Assembly: GCA_036674765.1 (NCBI GenBank)
Contig: JARVKI010000021.1
Location: 1 to 64,000 of the forward strand
Length of the DNA stretch: 64,000 bases
Reading direction: 5' to 3'
Source of the DNA: Seiridium cupressi
Taxonomy: Eukaryota > Ascomycota > Sordariomycetes > Amphisphaeriales > Sporocadaceae
This document shows, piece by piece, positions 1 through 11,176 of this stretch (the first letter of the stretch is position 1; every line of letters starts with the position of its first letter). The position numbers and the translations under genes are program-made. Below the pieces are notes generated by a model, which saw only the letters and a program-made list of their open reading frames with translations, searched no databases and was not told where the DNA came from.

Positions 1-74
<74 letters not shown>
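1..74. repeat. Poly-C tract at the window edge
   Basis: The first 74 bases are an uninterrupted C homopolymer, followed directly by ordinary sequence. A pure run this long is unusual in a fungal genome. It may be a contig-end or homopolymer sequencing artefact rather than real DNA. Nothing is encoded in it. Bases 75-275 hold no recognisable gene and are the presumed promoter and leader of the AP-1 sigma gene. Confidence 0.9.
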
Positions 75-275
75 ATCTCAACCACTAAATCGTGATTCCG
101 CCCTCGTGGCCGACCAGACTGCTGCATCTTGGAATTGGCAAAAGAGGCAAATAGTAACTTGCATACCCAGCTCTTACTGGATCCACCAACCCGAATTCTT
201 GAGCATAATCTCCGCACCGAACAGAACTTTCCCACCTTTCCTTCTTCCCCGAGTCGGTGGTGCGGAAGCGTTATC

Positions 276-894
276 ATGGCCATCAAGTATGACCTGTCCC
301 TCCACCCCCCCGGAGGATTAGCCCGATGCTAAGATCATGACAGCTACCTCATCCTGCTCTCCAGGCAGGGCAAGGTCCGTCTAGCAAAATGGTTTACGAC
401 CCTGTCTCCCAAGGACAAGGCGAAGATTGTCAAGGACGTCTCTCAACTGGTCCTCGCCAGGCGGACCAGAATGTGCAACTTTCTGGAGTACAAGGACACC
501 AAGATCGTCTACCGCCGCTACGCCTCGCTCTTCTTCATCGCCGGCTGCGACTCGGACGACAACGAGCTCATCACTCTGGAGATCATCCACCGATATGTCG
601 AACAGATGGACAAGTACTACGGCAATGTTTGCGAGCTGGACATCATCTTCTCCTTCACCAAGGCCTACTACATCCTCGACGAGCTGTTACTAGCGGGGGA
701 GCTGCAGGAAAGCAGCAAGAAGGCCGTGTTACGATGCATAGGGCAGCAGGACTCCCTTGAGGACATGGAGGTAAGTCGGCGGCAGCGGTTCCTTTGGCTC
801 GTCCTTTTCCTTGGGCTCTTCCGGAGTCTTGTTTCACTAACGCCTTTTTTCTCCTCTTATCCAGGTCGAGGACGAGGTCACGAAGATCATGTAA
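276..894 (+). CDS. aps1: AP-1 clathrin adaptor complex, small subunit sigma
   Basis: The gene has three exons, 276-286, 344-770 and 865-894, giving 155 aa, the usual sigma-adaptin length. The first exon holds only three codons plus two bases; splicing at a GTATGA donor and an ACAG acceptor joins it in frame to the sequence reading [18 protein letters not shown]. The last intron starts GTAAGT and ends CCAG, and the protein ends EDEVTKIM. The whole protein is one longin-like sigma-adaptin fold. The motifs [20 protein letters not shown] and [20 protein letters not shown] are characteristic of AP-1 rather than AP-2 or AP-3 sigma. By family, it is the small subunit of the heterotetramer that recruits clathrin at the trans-Golgi network and endosomes and helps recognise dileucine cargo signals. 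The 276 start is preferred because only it restores the conserved N-terminus. Confidence 0.96.
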
Positions 895-2398
895 CGAATT
901 CATTGTATATATCTCATCAAACCGCAACGGTGGTCGGCGTTGTCTCGCGACAGGCGTACAGGTCTCCAAGATAAGAGTGCTTGGTTATGGAGATTGCTAA
1001 TAGATATTGTTTGTTGAATCAACAGGAGTCCGAAGAGTTTACAAAGGCGCTGAAAGAGAGCGGGCTGCTCTGAACGCACAAGCAAAACGCATATGTGGTG
1101 CATGCATCGACGAAGTGGATACGATCATGACATCACTCTCCCAATATTCCATGGAGGCACGAGCAATACGGTTGAGACTGTACACCTTGACTCTTGCAGT
1201 GAAAGCTCTAGGCGATGAACTCGTCTTGGATAGGGGCACTATAGCGGGGTAGATACAGAACGACTATTGGATGTCCAACTAGCCTTATGTTGACGATGCT
1301 GCAGAGCAATCGCTTGAACCGGACATAAACATGTCGCATTGAATGGCTGATCAAGACTCAGAGCTCGTGAAGTTTCCCACACTCAACAGGACATGCGCGG
1401 AAGCAAGAGAGAGCCAGCTTTGGTGGACGTTGAAGGATGATCACTCGTGGCATCTTGTGGGCATCTCATTCGCCGTGCCTCCTTTACCGGCTCCCGCTTG
1501 GTGTGGGAGCGACGGGTGGAGTTTCCCACACCTGCAGTAACGGCCAACGAGTGCATCCCCGCCAGACCTTGGAATCCGGGTTCCAGGCGCAAGCTGACCA
1601 CAGCCCAGATTCGGACACTTCAGACTTCTACATCGGGCTCCTTCGGTTGCATCAGTCCCCTATTCGACTATTCGACTATTCGACTATTCGACTATTCGAC
1701 TATTCGACTAGTTACCCCATCGAATTCACCAAGATGTCAAACCCGGAATGAGAGACATGCCACTAGCACGCCATTCTATAGGGTGATGAGTCACGTAAGA
1801 GCGACGAACCATCCGGGCCTTGGGGGCACCGCTATTGTAGAAGCCCACGCTTTTGAGGCTGTCCCAGATAAGCTCCTGTATCCCAAGCACTAGTGTCCGA
1901 ATCCCTGAACCCAGTTCTAGCTGGGTCAGACAACCACCGACAACCCACTGATCACCACTGTTCCTCCCATCCATCCCGAGTCTCCTTTGTTCATTCTTCT
2001 GGCCAGGTCAATCCTCTTTACGCGCAACATCCTCAACTACCAGATACTTCGGATTTAACACTATGTCTTTTCCCGCCTGCTAGACGATCACGTCTGGCAC
2101 GTTCGACTACTTGAACCGGCAACCAGGGACCGAGTCCAGCTGTCGTGTTCGCTGCGCAACCATAACAGGCCTCTGCGCATTGTCAGACAGAACAACAACA
2201 GGAGCAACCGTCATATTTACTTCTACTTCCGGCTTTCCTGCTCGATCCAGCAAATTAATAACCTGATTTTGTATCTCTGAGACTATCTGTGATAGCCTCA
2301 CTTTACTTTCACAAACACACGGCATCACCGACGTCATTGCAATATCACTCTACACCCACGACTGCGCTCTCGCCGAAATCTCGATAGCACTTTACAAG
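895..2398. other. Intergenic, AP-1 sigma to maf1
   Basis: No convincing gene lies in these 1.5 kb. Open frames here are under about 150 codons and lack coding character. The only structured element is a six-copy 8-bp tandem repeat at 1662-1709. The right end (about 1950-2398) is rich in C, A and T and is the likely maf1 promoter and leader. Confidence 0.6.
1662..1709. repeat. 8-bp tandem repeat, six copies
   Basis: The unit ATTCGACT is repeated exactly six times without a mismatch. It lies in the intergenic region between the AP-1 sigma gene and maf1, about 690 bp upstream of the maf1 start. Because the unit is not a multiple of three and is perfectly conserved, it is best read as a non-coding minisatellite and possibly a length-polymorphic marker. 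Confidence 0.95.
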
Positions 2399-3540
2399 AT
2401 GAAGGCAAGTTCCCTACAACTCGAAGCAAAGCTCCTGTTCATGAACTGACAGTAATATAGTTCTTACCCATTCGCGACTTTGACACCGTAACGTCGGCGT
2501 TGAACTTTACGACGCCCGACTTGCGCGTCAATGGCGGTTGCGATCTGTACACCACCAAAGCCGCGGGCTCAGATAGGAAACTTTACAAATCCATCGATCA
2601 ATCACTCGAATCCCGGCATGCTGCGCTACTCAAGTTTGGTGCCTCGCTCTCACCGCCACAGCGCGAACAAATGGCCGCCTCGCTGAACTTGTCGCGCTCC
2701 AGTCCTTTCGGTCCGTTATCCGATATTCAGAGTCGCCGCACCTTTGCCTACCTCATCGCAACATTGAACGCGAGCCATCCCGACTACGATTTCTCCCACG
2801 TGTTGAGACCTTCCGATTTTCGGCGTGAGCGCAACCTGCGTCGCGCCATAGCGGCTTTCGATAACACACTAAACAACGTGCGCCCGTTGTCCCTGCTATC
2901 GCCTAATGTGAGCTCATCGTTTCGCGCATATGGTAGCTCGCCTTCGAATATGGCAGCTGCTGGCGGGTCAGCCATCAACAGTCCGGCATGGGGTCCACAA
3001 ATGTGGGCTATGATTGATAAAGAGATGAAGCTTAAGGACTGCGTCTGCTTTTCTTATCAGCCCGCTACCGATCCCTTTGACGGGGAAGAGGCAGCCATTT
3101 GGAGGATGCACTATTTCTTTTTCAACAAGAGCCTCAAGCGAGTGGCTTATGTGTACGTCAGGGGCGTACCATCCATCATGCACTCGTCTCCCGCCCTGAA
3201 ACCCAACAGCGTCAGACGAGGCAGTAATTCACTCATAGGCTCGTCACTAGTATCAACAGGCGCAAACAAGCGTGCCAAATACTGGCTTGGTGATAGTGTT
3301 GCAGACCGAGTTATCGAGAGTGATGGTGACGACGACGACGAGACTGAAGAAATGGAAATCTGGGACCCTGACGAGGACGTCGACTTTGACCCCTTGAATG
3401 CCACCAATAGCAAAGAGAACAGTGAAGATGAATATCTCCAGAGTGAAAGCGAGGATGAGGAGGAAGAGAATGACGACATGGTCCAAAGTCCCGTTCGGGG
3501 AGTTAGTGAGGATATTGCGGCGCGGATGGAGATTGAGTAA
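2399..3540 (+). CDS. maf1: Maf1, repressor of RNA polymerase III transcription
   Basis: The two exons are 2399-2404 and 2461-3540, giving 361 aa. Exon 1 encodes only Met-Lys. The intron (2405-2460) has a GC donor (GCAAGT), a CTGAC branch-like site and a TATAG acceptor; splicing restores the MKFLPI N-terminus and joins the conserved Maf1 A box (LNFTTPDLRVNGGCDLYTT, then DRKLYKSID). Around residues 190-230 lie the B/C-box segments, including WAMIDKEMKLKDCVCFSYQP and AIWRMHYFFFNKSLKRVAYV. The C-terminus (about residues 285-350) is a disordered acidic tail. By family, Maf1 binds Pol III and blocks its recruitment with TFIIIB under starvation or stress, acting downstream of TORC1 and PKA phosphorylation and shuttling between cytoplasm and nucleus. 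Identification is secure; the non-canonical donor is the only oddity. Confidence 0.95.
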
Positions 3541-5869
3541 ACCGTCATCAGTCTCGTTGCGCACGGTTGGCAGTCTATTCGCGAGTCGCTCTCAACAGCT
3601 CCCGGACGAAGCTGGCCACAGTCCTTGGTTCCCAACAATTGACCTCAGCAATTGGCACCAGATTTCGAACTGTCATCATGAAGAATGATTCTCCAGGCGC
3701 TCCAGATTGGAAAGGAAATCCCAGAGGCCATCGAGATCTACAATCCTTTCAGCGGTCTGCATGGCCGCTTACTGGATATCCACTGAATTTCCACTTCATT
3801 TCGTTCTCATTCTCGGTTTTGGTTTGACTATGGTTATTTGATTTCCAGGTTATGGCGTCAGGGTAATGGTTTACAGCTCTGGTCAGGGAGAGCGTTAGTG
3901 AGAGGCGCTCTATACCCCCAGGCTATTGCGTTTGGTTCCTGCTTTGACTTTTTGTTGCCTTGGTTTTGCTATGAATTACGAGTTATTTTGTTCTTGGCAC
4001 GGCTGGTAGTGGGATGGCTGGCCTCTGTACCTATGAGGAAGGAATGTACCTACGAGGAAATCGCTCAAGGGAGAGCATCGCCGTCAGACGAAATGGCTGG
4101 CAAGGTACATTTGTACGAGATGCTTTGTTTTGTTTCATGGCTAGCCGGATTGTGAAGGATTGCACACAGATAGCAACTACAGAGAATGAACATACTCAAT
4201 GATAATTAAAGAAGGCGTAATCCAGAGATGGGTGTCACAAACAAGGAGCTGGTCAATAAAAGATGGAGTCCATCCAGCATTTGAATTTATCCTTTGCAAA
4301 GCAAGGTCAGCCCTGTCGATGGACAAGAAGTTTTCGTAGCAAGCATTGGGGGACGACAACGATCATAGAGCTGTCGGCATGTCAGTGTTGAGCTCATCGC
4401 CATGAGGAATTTCAAGTCGTTGGGCCAGTTTGCAAGCTTATGGGAGTTGCATGAAAATTCATACAACCATGAAAAAATGATCAAATGATAATAAAGTCAA
4501 GAAAGGAAATCAAACAAATAAAAGAATGGGAGCATTACTAGGTTTGAACTGCCAGTCTTCAAAAAATTGGATGAACATCGCCTGAAGGAATTCCGTAAGT
4601 GCAAGCTGGAACTGGCCAACTGCACCACTTCGTTTCAAACTCCGGGACTTGACATTCGGCAGAGCAGAGAGAGTTTGGTTGACCAGATGGTCGAGAATGT
4701 GAACCTTGTGTGAATATATAACCTCTCAATCAGAGGATGCCAAATTGCCTATCGAACTGGTTTAAGCCATTTGTGAAGCTGATACAATTAGTTTCGTTTA
4801 CACTTGCTTCGGCTTCAAAGCTACGAACGCAACAGCATGTCTGGTATGCGTACCTTGTCATGTAGTCCATTCCCAGAACTTATACTTGCGATTGCAGTGC
4901 TTGCCTTCAAGTCTACTTCGTACATGTATAACGCCAGCCACTGTACGCTTTACGCATGAGCAGAGCATCTAGTGACCCTGATAGCCAAGACGGGCACCCT
5001 GGTTCAAATCTGTTATATACTATAGCAGAAACCTGTATTCCGAGTGAGCATTCATGATGTAGCCCTCCTCAGATGCCGCGTGGAAACATGCAAAGAACAA
5101 ACAAGTTTCGCACACTTGTCAAGGGAACAATTGGGACGAGCAGCCGAAATGTTTCGGTTGAACAACAACGAGAGGACTGCTGAGACCGTGCCCACTCGTT
5201 TCCGTCAAGCACAAGCCTGGATAACTGTTGGGGTGGCTCGGTATATGCGTAGAGTGGCAGTTACACGCGGCACTAGCCTCTCATGGGATTATCCCAGTCG
5301 ACTGTCGAGCCCTCGGCCAGGGTTGCCTAGAAACAGCTATTTATGCCATTTCGATTGTGCATTAATGCAAACGCCTTTTTCTTCCGTACCATGAGCAAAA
5401 AGCGTTGCCGGTTCGTGTTCATGGTGCTGAGTTACGCCCAAAGTCTAGCTGCCCACGCTACTATGAGTAGCCCTGTGAACACCCTTTCAAGACTATATAT
5501 CGCACTACTTTGGGCGGTCCGCAAGGTAGCATCTGCTAATCACCAGGAATCAATCATGGGCTGATATCTCGACCAAGATGAGCGAGCGAACCAGAGATGA
5601 CATCGAGACGTGTATCCGGGCCGGCCCGACTTACTCATACGCATATTCTGGGCGATAGCCCACCTGATATGCTTTGTGCAAGCCAACGACAGCACTCAAT
5701 ATAGAGATGTGATATGAGCTCCATCTTTGTCCTAGCAGAGAGCTATTAAAATGGGGGGCCACCGTGCTTCCAGGATCCGTGTCATTCCACCCACTCTAAA
5801 ACCAGAGGACCGCGATCAAATTTTCAGAAACTCTTCCGGCAAAGGAAACAAAGCTCGCCAACATTCGAC
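3541..5869. other. Intergenic, maf1 to small ORF
   Basis: These 2.3 kb contain no recognisable gene. Open frames are short (up to 116 codons), many lack an ATG, and none resembles a known protein. A GGTTTGAACTGCC stretch near 4550 looks faintly like a tRNA B box, but no cloverleaf can be folded around it. Confidence 0.55.
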
Positions 5870-6103
5870 ATGTCAACAAACGGCCACATCGACGGCCCCT
5901 ACGCGGAATTCGAGCCCTACATGGCCGAGGGAACTTCGATCAAACCCTGGGAGGACCGAGACGGCCATGTCGCAAAGGGGACCAGCTTCAAGGACGCCAG
6001 TCGCATTTGGCCCGTAGTCAGCATCACGGCAAACGGAAGTCACAGCCCTTACGTGATGAATCCGGATGAGTTCCAGAGGAGGTTCGGTGGCCCCATCGAT
6101 TAG
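5870..6103 (+). CDS. Small hypothetical protein (77 aa)
   Basis: This single-exon ORF has a favourable start context (CGACATGTC) and encodes 77 aa with no signal peptide or membrane segment. I do not recognise a family. It is proposed as a gene because its codons are strongly C- or G-ending (runs such as GGC CAC ATC GAC GGC CCC TAC), as in the clear genes here and unlike the surrounding spacer. The composition is soluble and protein-like, with aromatic pairs (FEPY, IKPW, RIWP) and a basic FQRRFGG motif near the end. It lies alone between maf1 and the convergent DUF6536 gene. A chance ORF cannot be excluded. Confidence 0.5.
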   Translation: MSTNGHIDGPYAEFEPYMAEGTSIKPWEDRDGHVAKGTSFKDASRIWPVVSITANGSHSPYVMNPDEFQRRFGGPID

Positions 6104-6473
6104 GGTTATGAGAATGAGGGAAGACGGCTCTAGTCCAACGGCTGTCACCTTCCCCAATCCCAAAGCAGGTTTATTTTCCCGGTGGGACTGAGTCAACTTT
6201 GGGTTGCAAACCAGGATGTTCGTGGAACAATATCTTCATCAATGGGGCTGTCGCTAAATATAATGGGTCAACGGCGGCATTGGTCCTCGGACTGGATAAT
6301 GCGAGCCGATTGAGGGAGACGTCGTCCATTTGACCAATCCTAGTAAATGAAACAAAGTCCAAGTAAATATCAGCATTGCGCTCTCCTGGTTTTTGAATGT
6401 TTGAATGTTTGAAAGTATGGTCTCTATTTTCTAATGCTCTAATTCTATCCTTGGCACCCTTTCTACCCCATGT
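6104..6473. other. Intergenic, small ORF to DUF6536 gene
   Basis: A short spacer between convergent genes, presumably holding their 3' untranslated regions. Apart from a small TTTGAATG direct repeat near 6395-6410, nothing is seen. Confidence 0.5.
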
Positions 6474-9400
6474 CTAGGCATAATGCCTCATGTAAACCGG
6501 CGCGGCGACGTGGTCCTCTAGGACACCGAAACTGAGGTGCTCGTACGGTCGTCCATGGTTTTCGAACTCCCTGTAAAAGTCCGATGGCATCTCCACGACG
6601 CCCCAGCGTATTCTGCTTCTGGCCAACTGCTCGTATATACCTTCCCTTGTCGGCTGCAGCAGTTTTGAGCTACCACGCAAACTTGTCTGTGAGGTCGATG
6701 AAATGAAATCCACCATCTCGACAGTATCGCCATCACCCGCAGAATACGGAGCATATAACCTGTGGTTATCCCTAGCTCTGAAATCGCTATCACTTGGTTC
6801 GGCTATGTTGCCAACAGGTGAATAAGGAGGTGGAGCCACTTCGAGTCGGGATGGGATATGCTCTGAGGTGAAAGAAGATGACGACGACGACGATGATGAT
6901 GTTTCCCTGTCCCTGGAGGATGACCGAGCTCTGTTCGCAACCTTGGAAAGAGGTGATACATGGCAAGCAGCGCTGATAGCAATAGAATTACTCCCCACGC
7001 TGACGGAACCCGCAGGTAGTTTCTGGCAGGCTAGACCAATGGGTATGCAGATCAAAACAACCGAGACGATCAGCATGCCTAGAAGAGCGTAGACCGAGTA
7101 GCCGACTGAGACGGCAGTGCCTTCGGGCAGGCTGGTGTCGGAGGCGCCTTGTTGAAATGTTTCGAAATAGCCTGGGAGAAATGAGCTCTTGGTGAACGTG
7201 AAAGATGGGCCGGGTAACGAACCTCCTTGGGAAATAAAGACGTAAATGGTGTTCGAAAGCAGCCAATGTAATAATATACTGCATGCAATCACGGGGACCG
7301 AGCTGGATGCGGAAATGTTGTTTGTTACTAATTTTACAATTTACACCCCAAAAAAAAAAAAAAAAACAAAAAAAAAAAAAAAAAAAAACCTTCCTGATTC
7401 CGATTTAGCATCGGGCTTGAGACCTACTATTTGTATGGTAGCTGCAACCTGTAGGTCGAGTATTGTTCGCCCCTGTTCTAGTCTTAGCAGTAGTCTGGAG
7501 TCGGGTTAACATAGTTGATGAAAGCTTACTGGGGATCCGTGACGCGTAGTGGATAGTAGTTAGCACTATAGTTGGCCCACTCTTTTGCCATTTGCAATCG
7601 AGTGAACAAGTTGTTATACCTTCAATCGTGATAAGTTAGCGATGAGTTACTCCAGTCCTTCCTCTTGGAATCCGCGCCCTGGGCTTGGTGACCAGAGGTG
7701 CTCACCAATTCCAAGCTTGTCATTTCTAAGCTTGGTGATATGTTGCGGCTTTGGGAGGGGGCAGGTTCTGTCAGGGGAATTCCAAGGACGTACGCAAGGT
7801 AGCAAAACGACAGCAAGAGCTGGGGACTATTAGCCAACAACACGGCAGATGCAAATGTCCAGGAGATGTCGCTGATGAACGAGTTTGCATCGCTCTCGAG
7901 GAATTGCCCGGACCTGTTTCATTGTAAGCACAACTGGCACGCAATCAATGTCCAGATGGCCAGTGGACATACAAGCCTCGATCCCGCACAGCGCTGTGCA
8001 GAAAATATGACACGACCACAATGGCGACAGCAAAAAGCAAATACCTGGACCACCAAACTGATAATAGCACTATCTTGTAGCGACGGCACTGCTTTTTGAG
8101 CCACCTCCTGGGCCCAGCCAAGATGGCCCTGTGTGAGACTCGAAAGTGCACTACAACATCTACAGTCAGTATTTGCTTCTTCTAACATGCTTGATGAGTT
8201 GTCGGGAGTTGAAACCATATTTGAAGAGCAGAAACCCTGAATCAGGGACCTGTAAACTCCCAAAACAGGCTATACGGTGCATAAATAACTCCGGAAGTTG
8301 CTTACTGCGTATATCTTGTTGTCCTATCGTACACATCCCCACAGTTGCAGGATCAGGGCGTTCAATGAACGACGCGACGGCATCCCCTAAGGTCACGAGC
8401 GGTGCCTGGCCACGACGGCCCAAGACGAGCGTAACAACGATGGCTGTGGCTTCTTGACGAATACACAAAGTGTGACAGCGAGCAGTAAGGTAGTAGACAG
8501 GCCAACTTGACAGACTCGATCCACGGGTTCGGCCAGGCAGTAGCTCACCGTTAGATTCGAGCCGCCAGGAATGAGACCATAGGTAAGGTTATTGTAATTC
8601 AGGTCACTATAGTGATCATGGTAAGTATGATTCACATAGTCAAGTGCCACGTTGAAGAAGTCAATTGTCCATGGATCACCGTCAGACTTCTTGGGATATG
8701 TTGCGTGTCCAGTACTTGAAAGTGAGCCTTGTCGGTCCAGTGCTCCGCTACATGTGTTGTCGCATACAGTGCCGCTTTCATACTGATATCGGCTGTCATC
8801 TGTCAGATCGTCAGCCATGCATACCTACATGTAACTTTACTCCAGGGAGCCCTCGAGAACATGCCAAGCACTCACAGAACAGGGGGCAGAGAACCACAGC
8901 GAGTTCGGCTCATTTGGCGGAACAATGGGATCCCAAATAACTGTCTGATTTGGCCACACTGCAATCCTAGAGCTTAGCAATTCCCTCTTCACATATGCTT
9001 GTTGAGATCTGAGACCCATTCCCAAGGGCAAAACCGCCCGACCAGGAAACGAGTTACCCTTAGCATAAGTGATAAACGGCATAGGGCAATGCAAGAAATA
9101 TGCTTACAGTTCCATAGCTCATCGCGAACCCATTCGTGGGTTTGCTCGGCAACAACGATGACGCTCCGATGAGATCTAAGTCCCTCGCAAGCGCAGTACT
9201 CGTTGTAACAGTCTTGGACGCTCATGGTCTTCCAAGAATTCCCTTCTCTGGCTATAGCGGAGATGTTTCGATAGGCAATCGAGGTCGAATCGTTATACTG
9301 CAGCAGATCTACATCTGCGCCCCATAGTGATGTTGCTAAAAACCCACTCGGGGTCAGTGATGCACCTGGCGGATAGAAGCTCGCAGCGTTGACAAACCCC

Positions 9401-9903
9401 TCGCTGGCGATAGCCAGCTGGAAATCCGAGCTTCGCTGGTCCGTCTGGAAGATTATAGAGTTGAACAGGAGATGCAAGGGTATCGACGAAACCAGCAACA
9501 GGATCCAGCAGCTGGTCTTGAACTTGCTGACACGAAACGCGTTCCTGACCGAGGGGACGCCAATGCCCATCCACGACCCGTTGGCGTGTATCTCATCGAC
9601 CTCTTTCCGTGACGGCGAGTTCAGCACCTGCATGAAAAAGTTGGACGAGGCGAATATAGCCGTCGACACCACGTTGAGTAGTAGATGCAACGCAACGTTG
9701 ACCTGTGCAGCGCTGCCACCATCGCACGTGCCAGTGTAAAACATGAGAGCCTTGCTCAGCCCGGCGGTCTGCTTGGCCGACGTGATCAAACATGCGACGA
9801 GAGTGAGTGTGATGGCTCCCAGCACTATACTGTTGACGCGGGCGGCGCGTTTCCATCCACTGACGCCAGTGCCCTTGGCGCGCCTAAACCGGAGCAAAAC
9901 CAT
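6474..9903 (-). pseudogene. DUF6536-family membrane protein, apparently frameshifted
   Basis: Eight exons were reconstructed: 9903-9108, 8997-8876, 8782-8306, 8150-7973, 7913-7794, 7619-7530, 7472-7428 and 7302-6474 (about 885 codons). All junctions are phase-compatible except inside exon 3. The N-terminus carries the DUF6536 hallmarks GWKRAARVNS, CDGGSAAQVN, LASSNFFMQVL-like ASSNFFMQVLNSPSR and IGVPSVRNAFRVSKFKTSCW. Later exons carry SYCLAEPVDRVCQVGLS, PLVTLGDAVASFIE, LLANSPQLLLSFCYLAYNN, STYRLQLPYKYSVP and LHWLLSNTIYVFIS, with about seven membrane spans and a Ser-rich cytosolic tail. Near 8449-8458 the family sequence passes from one frame to another without room for an intron, consistent with loss of one base, so the copy may be broken or hold a sequence error. 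The first in-frame ATG is at 9903; the open frame extends 5' to about 10010 without another. The function of the family is unknown. Confidence 0.8.
7350..7388. repeat. Poly-A/poly-T tract inside a DUF6536 intron
   Basis: On the + strand, 17 A, one C and 21 A follow each other. On the gene's own strand this is a 39-nt near-pure T tract inside the 7303-7427 intron, about 45 nt upstream of the CATCCAG acceptor. It may act as an extended polypyrimidine tract. It could also be the poly-A relic of a retroposed sequence, but no retrotransposon lies next to it. Confidence 0.9.
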
Positions 9904-11176
9904 ATCGTCGCCATCCGGAATCCAGCTTGTTTCGTCTCGGTCAAGTGGGAAGAGAGACACAGCACAAAGTCGACCTCTTCGTGGAGAGCACGCTCTAGCT
10001 GGCAGCTAATCGGTACCAAACTTAGTGTATGTATATGTTGGTTGGCTCTTTGGGATTGTAGAGCTGCTGACGAGCGGGAACCGACTGTCGCCCCTGTCGC
10101 TTCAAGGTGGGGCGTTCCATGGAGCGCTCTTAACCCCGTATTCTTTGGGCATTCTGTGTGTTCACCACGGTGTTGTGTTTGAAAAAGTCCGCACCAGCCA
10201 AGCCACGAGCGAAGGACCTAGCACCCACTCTGTGCAGGCATGCCGAAATTGAAGTCATGCCCACTGCTGCGCCGCATAGAGCATGGCACAGCATAATCCA
10301 AGCTAGTTGGCATAAATTGCATTTCGATAAGGGCGAGCGACTGCCGCATAGGTATTATACCATGTGGACATCGCCATTCTGGGCAATGTTGCTTTCGAAG
10401 AGGCTAGCTGTATAGCGCTGTAATAAACGTAGGGCTACAAACCTTAGTATATATACGTGTATACGTAAACAAGCTTTCCGGTTTAATGGTTTCAGTCACA
10501 ATGAGTATACAATTGTACTACGACAGACCGACCAATGGTTATGCAAATAGCCTACTGGCGCATTGCACTAGTTAGTCTCCAATCTGTTAACATCGTTCAC
10601 GCATGCAACCAGTCAACTCACACAGGACCTCTCCTGTATAACAGTTTCCCGATGCCATTACAACGCCTTGGTTCATGGAAGGGACTGGTGGATATTTGCT
10701 TGTTCTGGAATTGATGCGGCAGATGCCAACTAAGTTACCAGCCCTTGTCAGCGGCAGACTTTCGTAGATCATGTTTGGTGCATCCGATCTGGAGCCGAAC
10801 ACCCGTCCCCATGCCGCCGTCTGTTCGTCGCCGAGGAATGCGAAAGCTAGAAAATACCCTGCACAGAATCCAGGTGGATTACATTCATATACGGAAAGAA
10901 ATTCAAACATTCCAGTTCCTCCACCTCCATTTTCTGATGGGCACGTGGGAGGAACGCCAGGACGCCTTGCCAATATCCCCTTTTGATTCCATTACAGCGC
11001 GCTACCAGGACGCTGAGTGTATCGCCTGCCGCCTCAGCCCACAACGTCGTTTGAGGTGATTATAGAGTACTTAAAGGCGAGAAGAGTCTGCAGCCGGCGA
11101 AACGAGGCGGCATTTCTTCAGAGAGAAGACTTGAGAGTAAAATAAATGAAATGTTTGCAGGAGTGTAAGGGTATCA
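9904..11176. other. Intergenic, DUF6536 gene to sln1
   Basis: These 1.27 kb hold no clear gene. A 128-codon minus-strand open frame at 10587-10973 has several cysteines but no signal peptide, no family resemblance and weak codon bias, and is not called. The 9904-10010 part is an open-frame extension of the DUF6536 gene without an ATG. Confidence 0.5.

Noticed and set aside
3147..3638. 163-codon minus-strand frame
   Set aside because: Shadow of the acidic C-terminus of maf1 with the same Ser-rich signature.
4530..4570. Possible tRNA B box (GGTTTGAACTGCC)
   Set aside because: No 5-bp T-stem, A box or acceptor stem can be paired around it on either strand.
10587..10973. 128-codon minus-strand frame with several cysteines
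   Set aside because: No signal peptide, no family and weak codon bias; too little to call a secreted protein.
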